A stretch of DNA of 64,000 nucleotides from Lamellibrachia satsuma. Taxonomy: Eukaryota > Annelida > Polychaeta > Sabellida > Siboglinidae. Position 1 is the first letter of the stretch, and each line of letters starts with the position of its first letter. Under the pieces are notes generated by a model. The model was not told where the DNA came from, made no database searches, and saw only the letters and a list, made by a program, of their open reading frames with translations. Positions 13,302-40,100 of the stretch are shown one piece after another. The translations under genes and the position numbers were made by a program. The stretch lies in the NCBI GenBank assembly GCA_033239005.1, contig BSQZ01000054.1, forward strand, positions 1,437,931 to 1,501,930, given 5' to 3'.

Positions 13302-13554
13302 CAGTTACAAAGTCATTTATTGCTTTTACATTGCACTGTACTTCGTGTTGTCAAAGTCTTTCCCGATGACACCAGTGAGCGGTGTGGCAGGGTTCTCAAC
13401 TTCCCATCTCCCACCTAGCCTAGGCTATAATTATTATTATAGCTGCTTGTGTTGTGCCTTGTGGGGCCAATCTCCCACCATTTTTGAGAGTCCAACTCCC
13501 GCCATCAATTGCACCTCGATCTCACCAATTTTTTTTACCAACTTCCCATTTCCA

Positions 13555-13633
<79 letters not shown>

Positions 13634-13655
13634 AGCGTGCGAGCGTGCGTGCGTG
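13555..13655. repeat. (GCGT)n microsatellite
   Basis: About 25 GCGT units with two GAGC variants near the right end. Open frames across it are composition artefacts. Confidence 0.95.
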
Positions 13656-13954
13656 TTGGGAGGTTCAAACAAAGCCCCCTTTTTAGAGAACTGTGCTTAA
13701 CTGAAACATTTTCCAGAAATCATCCCAAAACCACCGGCTGATTGTGCACTCTCGCACCTTTTCAAAGCCCCTATGACCAGCCTGTGTATATGTGACATAT
13801 TTCTCACATTCATCCTGCTTTTGCAAATTCATATGCGAATTCCTCCAGTGCATCGTAGCAATGAACCTAAGCTACAGGAGAAAGTGCATAAGACGCCCAC
13901 TGTGCACAAGAAGCCCACCCCCACTTAATTTCCAGGGTATTAAAGGTAAAAAGG

Positions 13955-14262
13955 TATGTTCTTATATAGCGCGGTATCCGGTCCATAGGACTGCTCAAAG
14001 CGCTTTACACTTCACCCCCTGGCAGACCTGTTCATTCCAAGGCCATCTCAACTTCTTTGGGAAGTATTCAGCCACGCTGCAATTGCTGTGCGAAGGCTAT
14101 TCGTTCACATATCCACCACTGTCTGTATTGCCAGGTACTCATTTATACAGCTGAGTGAACTGTGGCAACGTGGGGTGATCAAACTTGCCACGCAGTGGGA
14201 TTTAAAACCGGGTTCTCTCGATTGAGAGTCCGGCCTTCTAACCGGTATGCTATCGCGCCCTA
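13955..14262 (-). mobile_element. tRNA-derived SINE, near full length
   Basis: The minus strand starts with a tRNA-like head (GATAGCATACCGGTTAGAAGG as box A, GGTTTTAAATCC as box B), then a body with CAGCTGTATAAATGAGTACC, and ends at a CGCGCTATATAAGAACATACC terminus. Copies or parts recur at 11450, 20425, 20705-21185, 25095 and 53580. The head touches the 55-bp satellite. Confidence 0.75.
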
Positions 14263-14267
14263 CAAAT

Positions 14268-14767
14268 ATTATTAATGTTATTAATAACATGTAGTCAGCC
14301 TCCCACAGACTGAAACTTTATAATTATTAATGTTATTAATAACATGTAGTCAGCCTCCCACAGACTGAAACTTTATAATTATTAATGTTATTAATAACAT
14401 GTAGTCAGCCTCCCACAGACTGAAACTTTATAATTATTAATGTTATTAATAACATGTAGTCAGCCTCCCACAGACTGAAACTTTATAATTATTAATGTTA
14501 TTAATAACATGTAGTCAGCCTCCCACAGACTGAAACTTTATAATTATTAATGTTATTAATAACATGTAGTCAGCCTCCCACAGACTGAAACTTTATAATT
14601 ATTAATGTTATTAATAACATGTAGTCAGCCTCCCACAGACTGAAACTTTATAATTATTAATGTTATTAATAACATGTAGTCAGCCTCCCACAGACTGAAA
14701 CTTTATAATTATTAATGTTATTAATAACATGTAGTCAGCCTCCCACAGACTGAAACTTTATAATTAT
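14268..14767. repeat. 55-bp satellite, 9 identical copies
   Basis: The motif AACATGTAGTCAGCCTCCCA recurs at 14286, 14341, 14396 and every 55 bp to 14726 with no visible difference. Each unit holds the perfect 16-bp palindrome ATGTTATTAATAACAT. The lack of divergence implies recent amplification. Confidence 0.97.
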
Positions 14768-15030
14768 GATCACTGACCTTGTGCAGTAGAAGTGGATAGC
14801 CAAAGCAGCAATGAGGAGATTTGAGCGACAGCAAGGTAAAATTACACTTTTTGTTACTATTTTTAGTCAATTTCAAACTTTTATAACTCACCAAATATTG
14901 CAGATAGCATGGGTCATTTCAGGTGCCCATGATGGTCAACTTTCTGACATATATTATCACATTAAATCAATGACAAATAAGTATGCGCATCTGAGGAATG
15001 ACCTTGTAAACGAAAAACGTGTTTGTTCTC

Positions 15031-15100
15031 AAAATGCACCCTACTCTCGTTCTCAAAACGCACATGGGGTGTGCGTTTTAGGCACACGATAGTGGGCGTT
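15031..15100. repeat. Nested inverted repeats
   Basis: AAAACGCACA (15055-15064) and TGTGCGTTTT (15070-15079) form a perfect 10-bp stem with a 5-nt loop; an outer imperfect pair AAAATGCACCC.../...GTGGGCGTTTT encloses it. Confidence 0.7.
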
Positions 15101-15467
15101 TTAGGCACATGTTCAGCTGACTTAGATATGCTGATAATAATAATAATAATATAATTATAAAAAAACCAGTCAAATGTACATGTTTGCGATCATTAACGTA
15201 GACCTAGGTTTGTAGTAAAAAATAACCCACAGACTATTATGAATAAACTGTGCATACAAAATATAAATTGTTAAACATGATATACATATATCGTTAGACA
15301 TAAAAGGCTAACTGTTTTACAAAGACTAAGCATTATCAAGTGGTTCGGATTATCTGATATATAATAGCAGCAAGGTGTTTTACAATTTCACAGTGGAGTA
15401 AACTGTTAGTGTTTGGGCACGAGATCGTGTTTTTAAATACTTAATGATCTGGTGATGTTGTTTTTAG

Positions 15468-17550
15468 ATGGCAAAACTTGGCTATAGGAGACAACCTACA
15501 AGGTGCCAATATGGAATCATCCTACCAGAACAGGCTGTTTGTGGTATTGACGAGGATGCAGTTGGTCAGGAACAGGCTGTTTGTGGGTCTATAACAGGCT
15601 GTAGTTGGTCAGGAGCAGGTTGTAGGGGGTCAGGAGCAGGCTGTAATTGGTCATGAGCAGGTTGTAGGGGGTCAGGAGCAAGCTGTAGTTGGCAAGGAGC
15701 AGGCTGTAGTTGGTCATGAGCAGGTTGTAGGGGGTCAGGAGCAGGCTGTAGTTGGTCATGAGCAGGCTGTAGTTGGTCATGAGCAGGCTGTAGTTGGCCA
15801 GGAGCAGGCTGTAGTTGGCCAGGAGCAGGCTGTAGTTGGTCATGAGCAGATTGTAGGGGGTCAGGAGCAAGCTGTAGTTGGCAAGGAGCAGGCTGTAGTT
15901 GGTCATGAGCAGGTTGTAGGGGGTCAGGAGCAGGCTGTAGTTGGTCATGAGCAGGTTGTAGGGTGTCAGGAGCAAGCTGTAGTTGGCAAGGAGCAGGCTG
16001 TAGTTGGTCATGAGCAGGCTGTAGTTGGTCATGAGCAGGCTGTAGTTGGTCATGAGCAGGCTGTAGTTGATCAGGAGCAGTCAGTAGTTGGCCTGAAGCA
16101 GGCTGTAGTTGGTCAAGAGCAGGCTGTAGTTGGTCATGAGCAGGCTGTAGTTGGTCATGAGCAGGCTGTAGTTGGTCATGAGCAGGCTGCAGTTGGTCAG
16201 GAGCAGGCTGTAGTTGGCCATGAGCATGCTGTAGACTGTGTAGAGGGTCAGGAGCAGGCTGTAGTTGGTCATAAGCAAGCTGCAGAGGGTCAGGAGCATG
16301 CTATAGTTGGTCATGAGCAGGCTGCAGTTGGTCAGAAGCAGGCTGTAGTTGGTCATGAGCATGCTGTAGAGGGTCAGGAGCAGGCTGTAGTTGGTCATGA
16401 GCAAGCTGCAGAGGGTCAGGAGCATGCTGTGGTTGGTCATGAGCAGGCTGCAGTTGGTCAGGAGCAGGCTGTAGTTGGTCATGAGCAGGCTGTAGTTGGT
16501 CATGAGCAGGCTGTAGTTGGTAATGAGCAGGCTGCAGTTGGTCAGGAGCAGGCTGTAGTTGGTCATGAGCATGCTGTAGACTGTGTAGAGGGTCAGGAGC
16601 AGGCTGTAGAGGGTCAGGAGCAGGCTGTAGTTGGTCATGAGCATGCTGTAGAGGGTCAGGAGCAGGCTGTAGTTGACCAGGAGCAGGCTGTAGTTGGTCA
16701 GGAGCAGGCTGTAGTTGGCCAGGAGCAGGCTGTAGTTGGTCATGAGCAGGTTGTAGGGGGTCAGGAGCATGCTGTAGTTGGTTATGAGCAGGCTGTAGAG
16801 GGTCATGAGCAGGCTGTAGTTGGTCATGAGCAGGCTGTAGGGGGTCAGGAGCAGGCTGTAGTTGGTCAGGAGCAGGTTGTAGGGGGACAGGACCAGACTG
16901 TAGTTAACCAGGAGCGGGTTGTTGAGGACCATGAGCATGTTCTAGGTGGTGGCCAGGAGGTGAATATGGTAGTAGGCATGCTAGGCCAAGATGCACAACC
17001 CATCGGGCAGCAAATTCTTGCTTTTTCACCCATTCTTAAGGCTGCACGACGGGCTAGGAGTCGACAAGCTCCAATAACAGAGCTGTTAACTTCGTCCCAT
17101 TACAAAAATGTGTTACTTGAAAAGGTGGCATTGAGAGGAAGATATGGGGAACAAGGTTACCAAGAGGAACAAGAGGGAAAGCAAGAGGCAGAGGAGAAGC
17201 AAGAGGAAGGCAAGAGGTGTGATTAAAGTCAGAGGACAACAATTAGACGGAGAACGGGGAAGGCCCCAAGGAAGATTGATGGCCGTGGGAGGGACAAGGC
17301 CGGGTTATATGTAGAACCAACACCTGCCAGAGGGGTCAGAACACATGGTGAAGCCGGGGCAGCTCAGAATGTTGCAGATGTAAACGAAGTAGAATCAGAC
17401 TACTTTTGTATCTACTGTCAGGAGAAATACACCGATCCACCAACAGAGGACTGGTTGCAGTGTCAGTCTTGTGCAGAGTGGTATTATGAAGCGTGTGGCA
17501 GCGGCTTTAGTGTTTGTGGTATATGTGACAGTTTGGCCAGCCTCCCATGA
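15468..17550 (+). pseudogene. Pogo/Tigger-like DDE transposase relic with expanded minisatellite
   Basis: The 3' part reads AFSPILKAARRARSRQAPIT, ELLTSSHYKNVLLEKVALR, a Glu/Lys run, then TAA at 17224-17226. The same frame resumes at once to 17550 and encodes a PHD-like zinc tail: DYFCIYCQEKYTDPPTEDW, QCQSCAEWYYEACG and CGICDSL. This SP.PKA...LTSSPYKN plus Cys-rich tail order is typical of the C-terminus of pogo/Tigger-type transposases in invertebrates. The His expected in EWYHEAC is Tyr. The first exon-like start (15468, after a TTTTTAG acceptor) reads MAKLGYRRQPTRCQYG and may be the transposase N-terminus. The helix-turn-helix and DDE core are absent; a 21-bp repeat occupies their place. 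Family assignment is from memory of motifs, not a search. Confidence 0.5.
15540..16960. repeat. 21-bp minisatellite, about 65 units
   Basis: The unit GTAGTTGGTCATGAGCAGGC (plus one base) has variants GGGGGTCAGGAGCAG and GAGGGTCAGGAGCAT. It translates as VVGHEQA on plus and as an LLMTNYS-type heptad on minus, so both strands show long open frames simply because 21 is a multiple of three. A higher-order duplication is visible: the irregular GTAGACTGTGTAGAGG block recurs 345 bp apart (16231 and 16576). Confidence 0.95.
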
Positions 17551-17553
17551 CAT

Positions 17554-18403
17554 AACCATGCAGCAACACTAAGAGACAGTATACCTTTAATAATAATAAG
17601 CTTTCATGAGGCACACGCTCAGTATATGATTACGCATCCTTCGGAAGTCGAACTTCATTGCAAAGTGTAGAAGCAAATACACAAAAAATTCCTCTAGGAT
17701 ATAGTAGGTCTTCTCTTCGTCTACAAACCTCAGGGCAAAGCTTTGCTGTTCCTTTTTTTATTTATCACAGGATTCGTTTGCACTGATGGAACAAAACATT
17801 GCATTTCGGACATTAATTTTTAATCTTCAGCTGGATCTAATCCCTGATGATGGCAATCAGTTCGTTCTGTGTTACCTATCGTGTATCATATCGCAAAGTG
17901 GGTATCATCTCTAGAACCACTTTGTGGGCATCAACCCAGAAGTTGTGGAGAGAACATTCAAATTGCTGTGATTCCCATCAGTGTTGAGATGGGTGACGTC
18001 ATCACGGTGGCTTCTCCAGTAAAAATTCTGCTTTTCAAAGAGAACAACCGTCTGTGAACTCCAACTGTCTTTATTGTGGCCTGCAGCTTAAAGGTTCCTC
18101 CTCAATTCGATTTTTGCTCATCTCATTTCAAATTAATTTTGCGAAAAAGCGAACCTACCTAGAATCCACTGCAACATGCTTGCTCGTTTGTGCAACTTTT
18201 GTATGTCGTTATTGCGAACTCATTAGACAAACTGTTAAATGACTTAATATTTCGTCAAACATTAAGTGAAGTGAAGATGGAAACACTGACGTGTCCAGGG
18301 AATTACTGATGAGAGTGAGGTATTGACACTTCGCAAGAACCAAGCACAGCTGTTGGCCAAGCAACAGCAGCAGGTTGAAGATCATGTCAAGGGAAATCAA
18401 GAT
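17554..18403. other. Flank of the transposase relic, nothing clear
   Basis: No terminal inverted repeat matching the 15 kb side was found, so the limits of the pogo-like element are unknown. Confidence 0.35.
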
Positions 18404-18803
18404 TTAACAAGATTGCCATCCAAGGCAAAACACCCAGATGGCAAGTGGACAAGGAAGCTACTGGCTTATTGATAGTCCAACAATTCTTCACCTATGTGTA
18501 ACCCGCCCTTCCGAGATATTGTCAATTTTGTTTTTTAAACATATTCACACTGCTAGCGTTTACACAACCTGTAGATAATCTGTTCCATTCATTTAATGTC
18601 CTCTGTGAGAATTTCTGGTATACACTGATCCCTTACTAATGTTACTTCCTGTCCTATAGTTCTACTATCTTTCTTAGATGAGAAAAAAATATTTATGTCA
18701 ATATGTTCATATCCATTTAATATCTTATCAACTTCAATTTGATCTCCTCTTAATCTCCTTGTATCTAGGGTTGTTAAACCACATTCTTTTAGGCGTTCTA
18801 AAT
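18404..18803 (-). mobile_element. CR1-like LINE family A, 3' fragment
   Basis: AACAAGATTGCCATCCAAGG and GATGGCAAGTGGACAAGGAAG, then the RT C-terminal region up to GTTGTTAAACCACATTCTTTTAGGCGTTC, match 43863-44268. Truncated at both the RT and endonuclease side. Confidence 0.85.
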
Positions 18804-20073
18804 CAGGAGAGGTTCTTCAGGAGGAGCGTGGAGACGGAACAAGTATACCGTGTTTTGGCGCAAACCACGTTTACCTCCACCACTATCAATTAGATGACAG
18901 AACAAACAATATTTACCTCCACCACTAACAATTAGCCCTAATTCAATTCTTGCGATTTGATGTTTAACGCATTTTGCGCACGCACACACAATAGAAGAAA
19001 TATATTGAAGAATTAACTGTTCTGTTTGACCTTATCATGTTCCTTCAAAACAGGTTTCACAGCCTAAGACAAATCTATTGATGTAGAATTTAGACCTGGT
19101 TTGTTGCTGTGTACAATGTTTAAAGTAAATATGTTTTTGCAAATGATCAGCATAAATATTCCAGTGAATATATTAGGAACACTTTTTCTTATAAATTATG
19201 TTTTTATTATTGACATGTTTTTATTATAAATCAATAAACTAATGTTTCTTTTTCGGCACCAACATTAAAATGGCTGCTATGGCAATGCTATTAACACAAT
19301 TATCCTTAGACTTCACAATTGTAATATTGACTAATGTATTCATCAGTTGACACCAACGAATTCACAATTTTTAGTACTTTAATTTTTCTGTGATGGTACT
19401 ACTCAATATATCCCGATATCGAAGACTGGCTCATAATATGTACAATATTTACCCACAGAATAATTGCGATTTTGCTTTGTCTAGAACAATGTATATTTAC
19501 AAACAATAAACTGCAAGATTGATCTTTTAATATAACAAACACATTAATTCATATTAACAGCAGTAAGTTATGGATTCATTATACATGCAAAACTCGAGCA
19601 ATAATATGTATACACATAAGATATATACAATAGAGACTCATATACACACAAGTAGATATCTAGACAATAGACTCGTTAACTAACCATGTTTCTTTAAAAA
19701 AATTAATCATCATTATAAAGAAGATGCTTTGTGTAAAACGCAGTTCTTAGTTTAAATGTTATTTCAAAATTTTGCTTTTGCATACTACTTTTTAATTAGC
19801 AAAGAGCAGTCATATTGTCAAAATATTAATTCCTAAAAAAAAACACTATGTTTATATTAGTAATTGATGCCGAGATAACAGATCAAACACAAGTAGATGG
19901 AAATGTTTCCTAGATATCAGTTTACTGGTTCTGCATCTTTGAATTTAGACCGTTTAATTCCATGCAATTTACTTAATAATAATCTTTCAAGTGTAAATGT
20001 GAAATTAAATTAATGAACAATTTGCATGAGCCATGTAGCAAGATAATCTGATAGTAGTGAGCAGATAAACAGC
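18804..20073. other. ENO4 3' flank, no gene
   Basis: Holds a short direct repeat (TTTACCTCCACCACTA at about 18870 and 18915) and an ATTAAA on the minus strand near 19950 that could serve ENO4 polyadenylation. Confidence 0.35.
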
Positions 20074-35938
<15,865 letters not shown>

Positions 35939-36867
35939 GGTGTTGGCAGAACACTGACCGAGAGACTGGAATAACAGACAAGAAACTAAGTCTAAGAAGT
36001 GAAGACTGCACTGCCACTGCCACTGCCAATGCAATGGCAAAGTTAACGAGTAATGAGCGACTCTTGATTTTAAACTGCACCAGCACATTGTATTACAAAC
36101 ATTTTAACCACACCTGCACATTCTCTCATGCGCGCACAAGCCCCTTTCACGTTATCGTACACCTAGTGATAGTAGTGAAATAACGGAAGAAGACAAGTAT
36201 CTCAGTCTGGTTTTGCTGCAGGGAAACATTTCTTTGGTAATATGGACGTAATATTCAACAAGTTTCATGCTTCGTATTATCACTTTGAAACTGCACTATA
36301 TAACGCCCACGTCTAGTGATATGTCATACTCTTGGTTGGCAGTCAGCAACAAAGCTTCGGAAGTTCGGTTGAACCCAAAATTTCATTCAAAGCTGCATCG
36401 GCGAACCGCCATCACAGTGGTTGCCAAGGTGATTTGTGCGGGTTTACATATAGTTTATTTATTTCAGAAAGCATTACTATGTAATAAGGCAGTTATTAAT
36501 ATTATTAGTTTGGTGTTGTAAATTAATAATGTATATTTAATTGTTAAATACATGTTAATGACTGTGTGACATTTAAACCGGATATTCGTGAGGTCGCGCA
36601 GCAACGACTGCGGAACAACCAACAACTTCCGGAACAAGGGGCGTCATCGAAGGCCGTCGACCGAAACTAACACCAGTTTCTCGACGGGAAGTGCGTTTTG
36701 TAAAGACCGATGTAGTTCCAGCTGATGTCATGTAACAAATTATATCATACTCTTACTGGCAGAAATATAACCGTCCGCACGGTGTTACAAAACTTTAGTA
36801 ATCCGACGAACCTGCAATCACGGCTCGTTCTTTGTCAAACGCTGGCCGTCCGTCAAACGCATCAAAC
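35939..36867. promoter_or_regulatory. Shared divergent promoter of ENO4 and ANKRD53
   Basis: The two start codons lie 929 bp apart on opposite strands, so both promoters lie here. At 36420-36433 the sequence GTTGCCAAGGTGAT differs at three positions from the RFX X-box consensus GTTGCCATGGTAAC. CpG dinucleotides rise at 36570-36720. No TATA box in a convincing position was seen. RFX control is inference from the motif and from the sperm/cilia role of ENO4. Confidence 0.45.
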
Positions 36868-37029
36868 ATGTCTCTTACTTCTTTGTCGCAACGACGCCCA
36901 ACGCGGATTATGTTGACAGAGAAGAAAGTCAGCGATGACGAGTTTATGGCGGCCGCAATCGGTGACGTCGAATGGTTGAAGCATACGTTCAAAGGAAAGA
37001 AAGGCGCCCTGATGAACTTCGATAAAAAC
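36868..37029 (+). CDS. ANKRD53: ANKRD53 exon 1
   Basis: 54 codons from ATG to AAC|GTTCGT, phase 0. The donor is weak, but joining here yields FDKN-GLAAIH, matching the family's DDKG-FTAIH. Confidence 0.78.
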
Positions 37030-37137
37030 GTTCGTCTCCAAACTATAATTATATAATACGATGGGCCTATATAATATGCATAATACTACTTAAGCAAGAT
37101 GATTGCAAACAATTATTATTATTATTCTTGTAAGAGA

Positions 37138-37170
<33 letters not shown>

Positions 37171-40100
37171 CACCGAGGCTTGCTATCGGCAGATATCATT
37201 GTGTGCATTACAAATATGGTAAAATGGCACCTTGTCTTTGACTTTGCCAGTTGCATAATGCCAAAGCCTAAGTTAAGCCTGTTTTAAGTCAAGCATATAC
37301 ATACAAAGTCAAATGCTGCACACACAACAATATTTGACCAATCCAGTGTTGTACACATATTTATTTAGAAAATTAGCATGTGTATCAACCAAACATTAAA
37401 TTATTAATTTACCAATTTTATGCCTACTACAGAAGTCATGAGACTGAGATGAAACTATCCACTATCTGTCTTCAGGGCTTGGCAGCCATCCACATTTCTG
37501 CAATCCATGGTCGCCTCGATTGTTTGAAGTGGCTGATTGAGCACTTCAAAGTGGACGTGAATTGTCGTAGTTCTGATGGCTGGACACCACTGCATCTGTG
37601 TATCAGCAACCAGACTGGCCGTCGGTCATTTGACTGTCTCCAGTACCTGTTGCAGCATGGAGCCAACCCCTCAGTGTATGCACAATTTTATTTTGAATCC
37701 CCTTCCAACAATACCATCCTTTGTTTGTTTCATCTCCAGCAGGAGAATATCTTTCCTCCTAATTCTTTGGCTCCTCTGTATGAACCAATAAAAACCATCA
37801 TAATTTGAAGCTGACCCTTGTTTTAGATAAACCCTTTAAAAAAATGTACACGATTTTGTAATGCCTATGATTTATGAATATTTTCTGCACATTTCACTGG
37901 TATTGTTGAGTAAGATGTTTTTTATTTGACCCACTGATGAATTTAAATATATTAAGATTTATACTTGAAATTATCATTTAGAACTTGATTTCATGTAGAT
38001 AAATACATTGGTCACAATATTTACATGATCACATGGAAACACAGCTGGACAAAAGTGCTTTCAAATTGATGTCTTTTTGGTCACGTTTGCCCGTTGTACC
38101 CACTGCACCCCTGATTGTTTTATGTAATATTTCAGCACTAATGATGATGGCATAACGCCAATGCACCAAGCATGTAGTGAGGGTCACGTGCAGTGTTTGA
38201 AGGCTCTTCTGGAGGCTGGGGCAAAGATTGATGGATCCAACTGCCGTGGACATAAACCAATTGACATGGCAAAGCTTTGGGGACACAGAACATGTGCCAG
38301 GTACATTGAGACTGTATAAGTTAATATAATGGTGGTGATGGTATTTACAGTGATAAAGCCTGAGCCTACCAATTCAAACACAAGCAACCATCATCCTCAA
38401 AGTGCTAAAATATACTAATAATGATTGTTCAGGAATAATCATAGATAGTGAGGCTGCTTGTTTGCAGGGATCAATACATTACTGGCTTTACCAGGGCATA
38501 TTTATATAGTAGACGAAGTGGTAATAGCCTATTTGACTGTAGTACATCTACAGACTACAATGTGTAGTATATCTACAGATTAAAACAGATGTTTGAACTA
38601 TAGCTACCATCTGCAAAAATATAAAAATATATCTTGCCAGAATTGCATCTCTACCCTAAGTTCTCGGCAGTCCATTGCTTGGATGAAGTTCATGATATCA
38701 TGCTTATCGATTCTGTTTTGTTGTTCCTCTGAGCTTAGGACCCTGAGGTTTTAGTGGCTATAGAAGTTTTATTATTATTGAACTAGCCAAGTTGCCCGGC
38801 GTTGCACGGGAGAAAAGACAGCCACTGGAAGAGCTTATGGCTCTACCAAGTTTTGGTAGTGCAATGCTAACAACTTCACACCCCAAAAATCATGTACATA
38901 GACCACATAATTATCATAGAAAACACACATAGCGTTGCTAACAATTGTACGTAGCTACAAACTCCTTTTGTTCTGAGTTACATAATTTATGTCAAAATGT
39001 CCACATAGGTTCCTTTGTATATCCCAAACCCTCCAGGAATTTTTTTTATTTTTACAAACCATGTAGAAACCATCACCATGTAGAAACCATCACCATGTAG
39101 AAACCATCACAATGTAGAAACCATCACCCCTATTGAAAACTGGCAGAGATGTCGGGGAACAGACATATACAAATTATTTTTTTGCATAGAAACTAAGTTT
39201 TATCATTGGGATATCAGGTAGTTCATAATGTCGGAGTGATGCAACAGTCATGTGTTTGTGTTCTCCTTCCACAGGATTATGGCTGCAGAACAATGGCACC
39301 AGGACAAGAAATATCTGACAAACGAACTCCAACATCTCAAGAAACTGAGCATGCAGCAAGTGATGCTTGACATTGAAGCCGACACGCCCAAACCAAGAAC
39401 TGTTGGGATGGACTTTGGTGATGTGGCTGACAAACCAGCCAGCAAGCTGTCAGGCAAGGGGAGGTCATCCAAGGGGAAGATCCTGCCACCCTCTGTGGGG
39501 GATTCTCTATTCAAATCAAACAGTGCAAGACAACCCAAAGGAGGAGTCCAACTACGCAAAGAGATGACAGCTCCTCTCAGTTCAGAGAAGTCTACATTAT
39601 CTACCGGAAGTAAGCTGGGCGACATACAAGAAATGAATGAGAGAAACGACAGCAGTCCTTGTGTCCGTGATGACGTGGACATACCTGAATGCCCGTCAGT
39701 ACACATGGAAGGCTACTCGTTTTCCATCTGCAACCCTAACCCATGGAACAAGTCAACGAAAGTCCCTGACAAGTCATATGTGAACAACCTAAAAGTATGT
39801 ACCACTTTATTCAACCACTGTGCCACACGTTCTTACTTGAAGAATGCCTATTTTCCAGAAAATAACAAATAATAATCACAAACATCAATAGATTTTTTAA
39901 ATGTATTGTGAATAGATATAATACGAGAAAGTATAAGTGTGCTAAGACTTAGTCTAGCTAAAATGTTATTATAATATTGCAAGAAACCTTTAACATAATA
40001 TACATACTTCCTTTTCAATAGCTAAAAAAAACCTACCATGCTTTAAGAAATGTTAATCCATAAATACCTGGTTGTGCCAAGTTTGAATAAATTCTGTTGC

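Noticed and set aside
14268..14767. CRISPR-like array
   Set aside because: The units are contiguous with no unique spacers, and the DNA is animal.
15589..16938. Long minus-strand open frames of LLMTNYSL heptads (154 and 285 codons)
   Set aside because: They are the antisense reading of the 21-bp minisatellite; a stop-free unit divisible by three is open throughout. The plus frame leads into recognisable transposase sequence, the minus frame does not.
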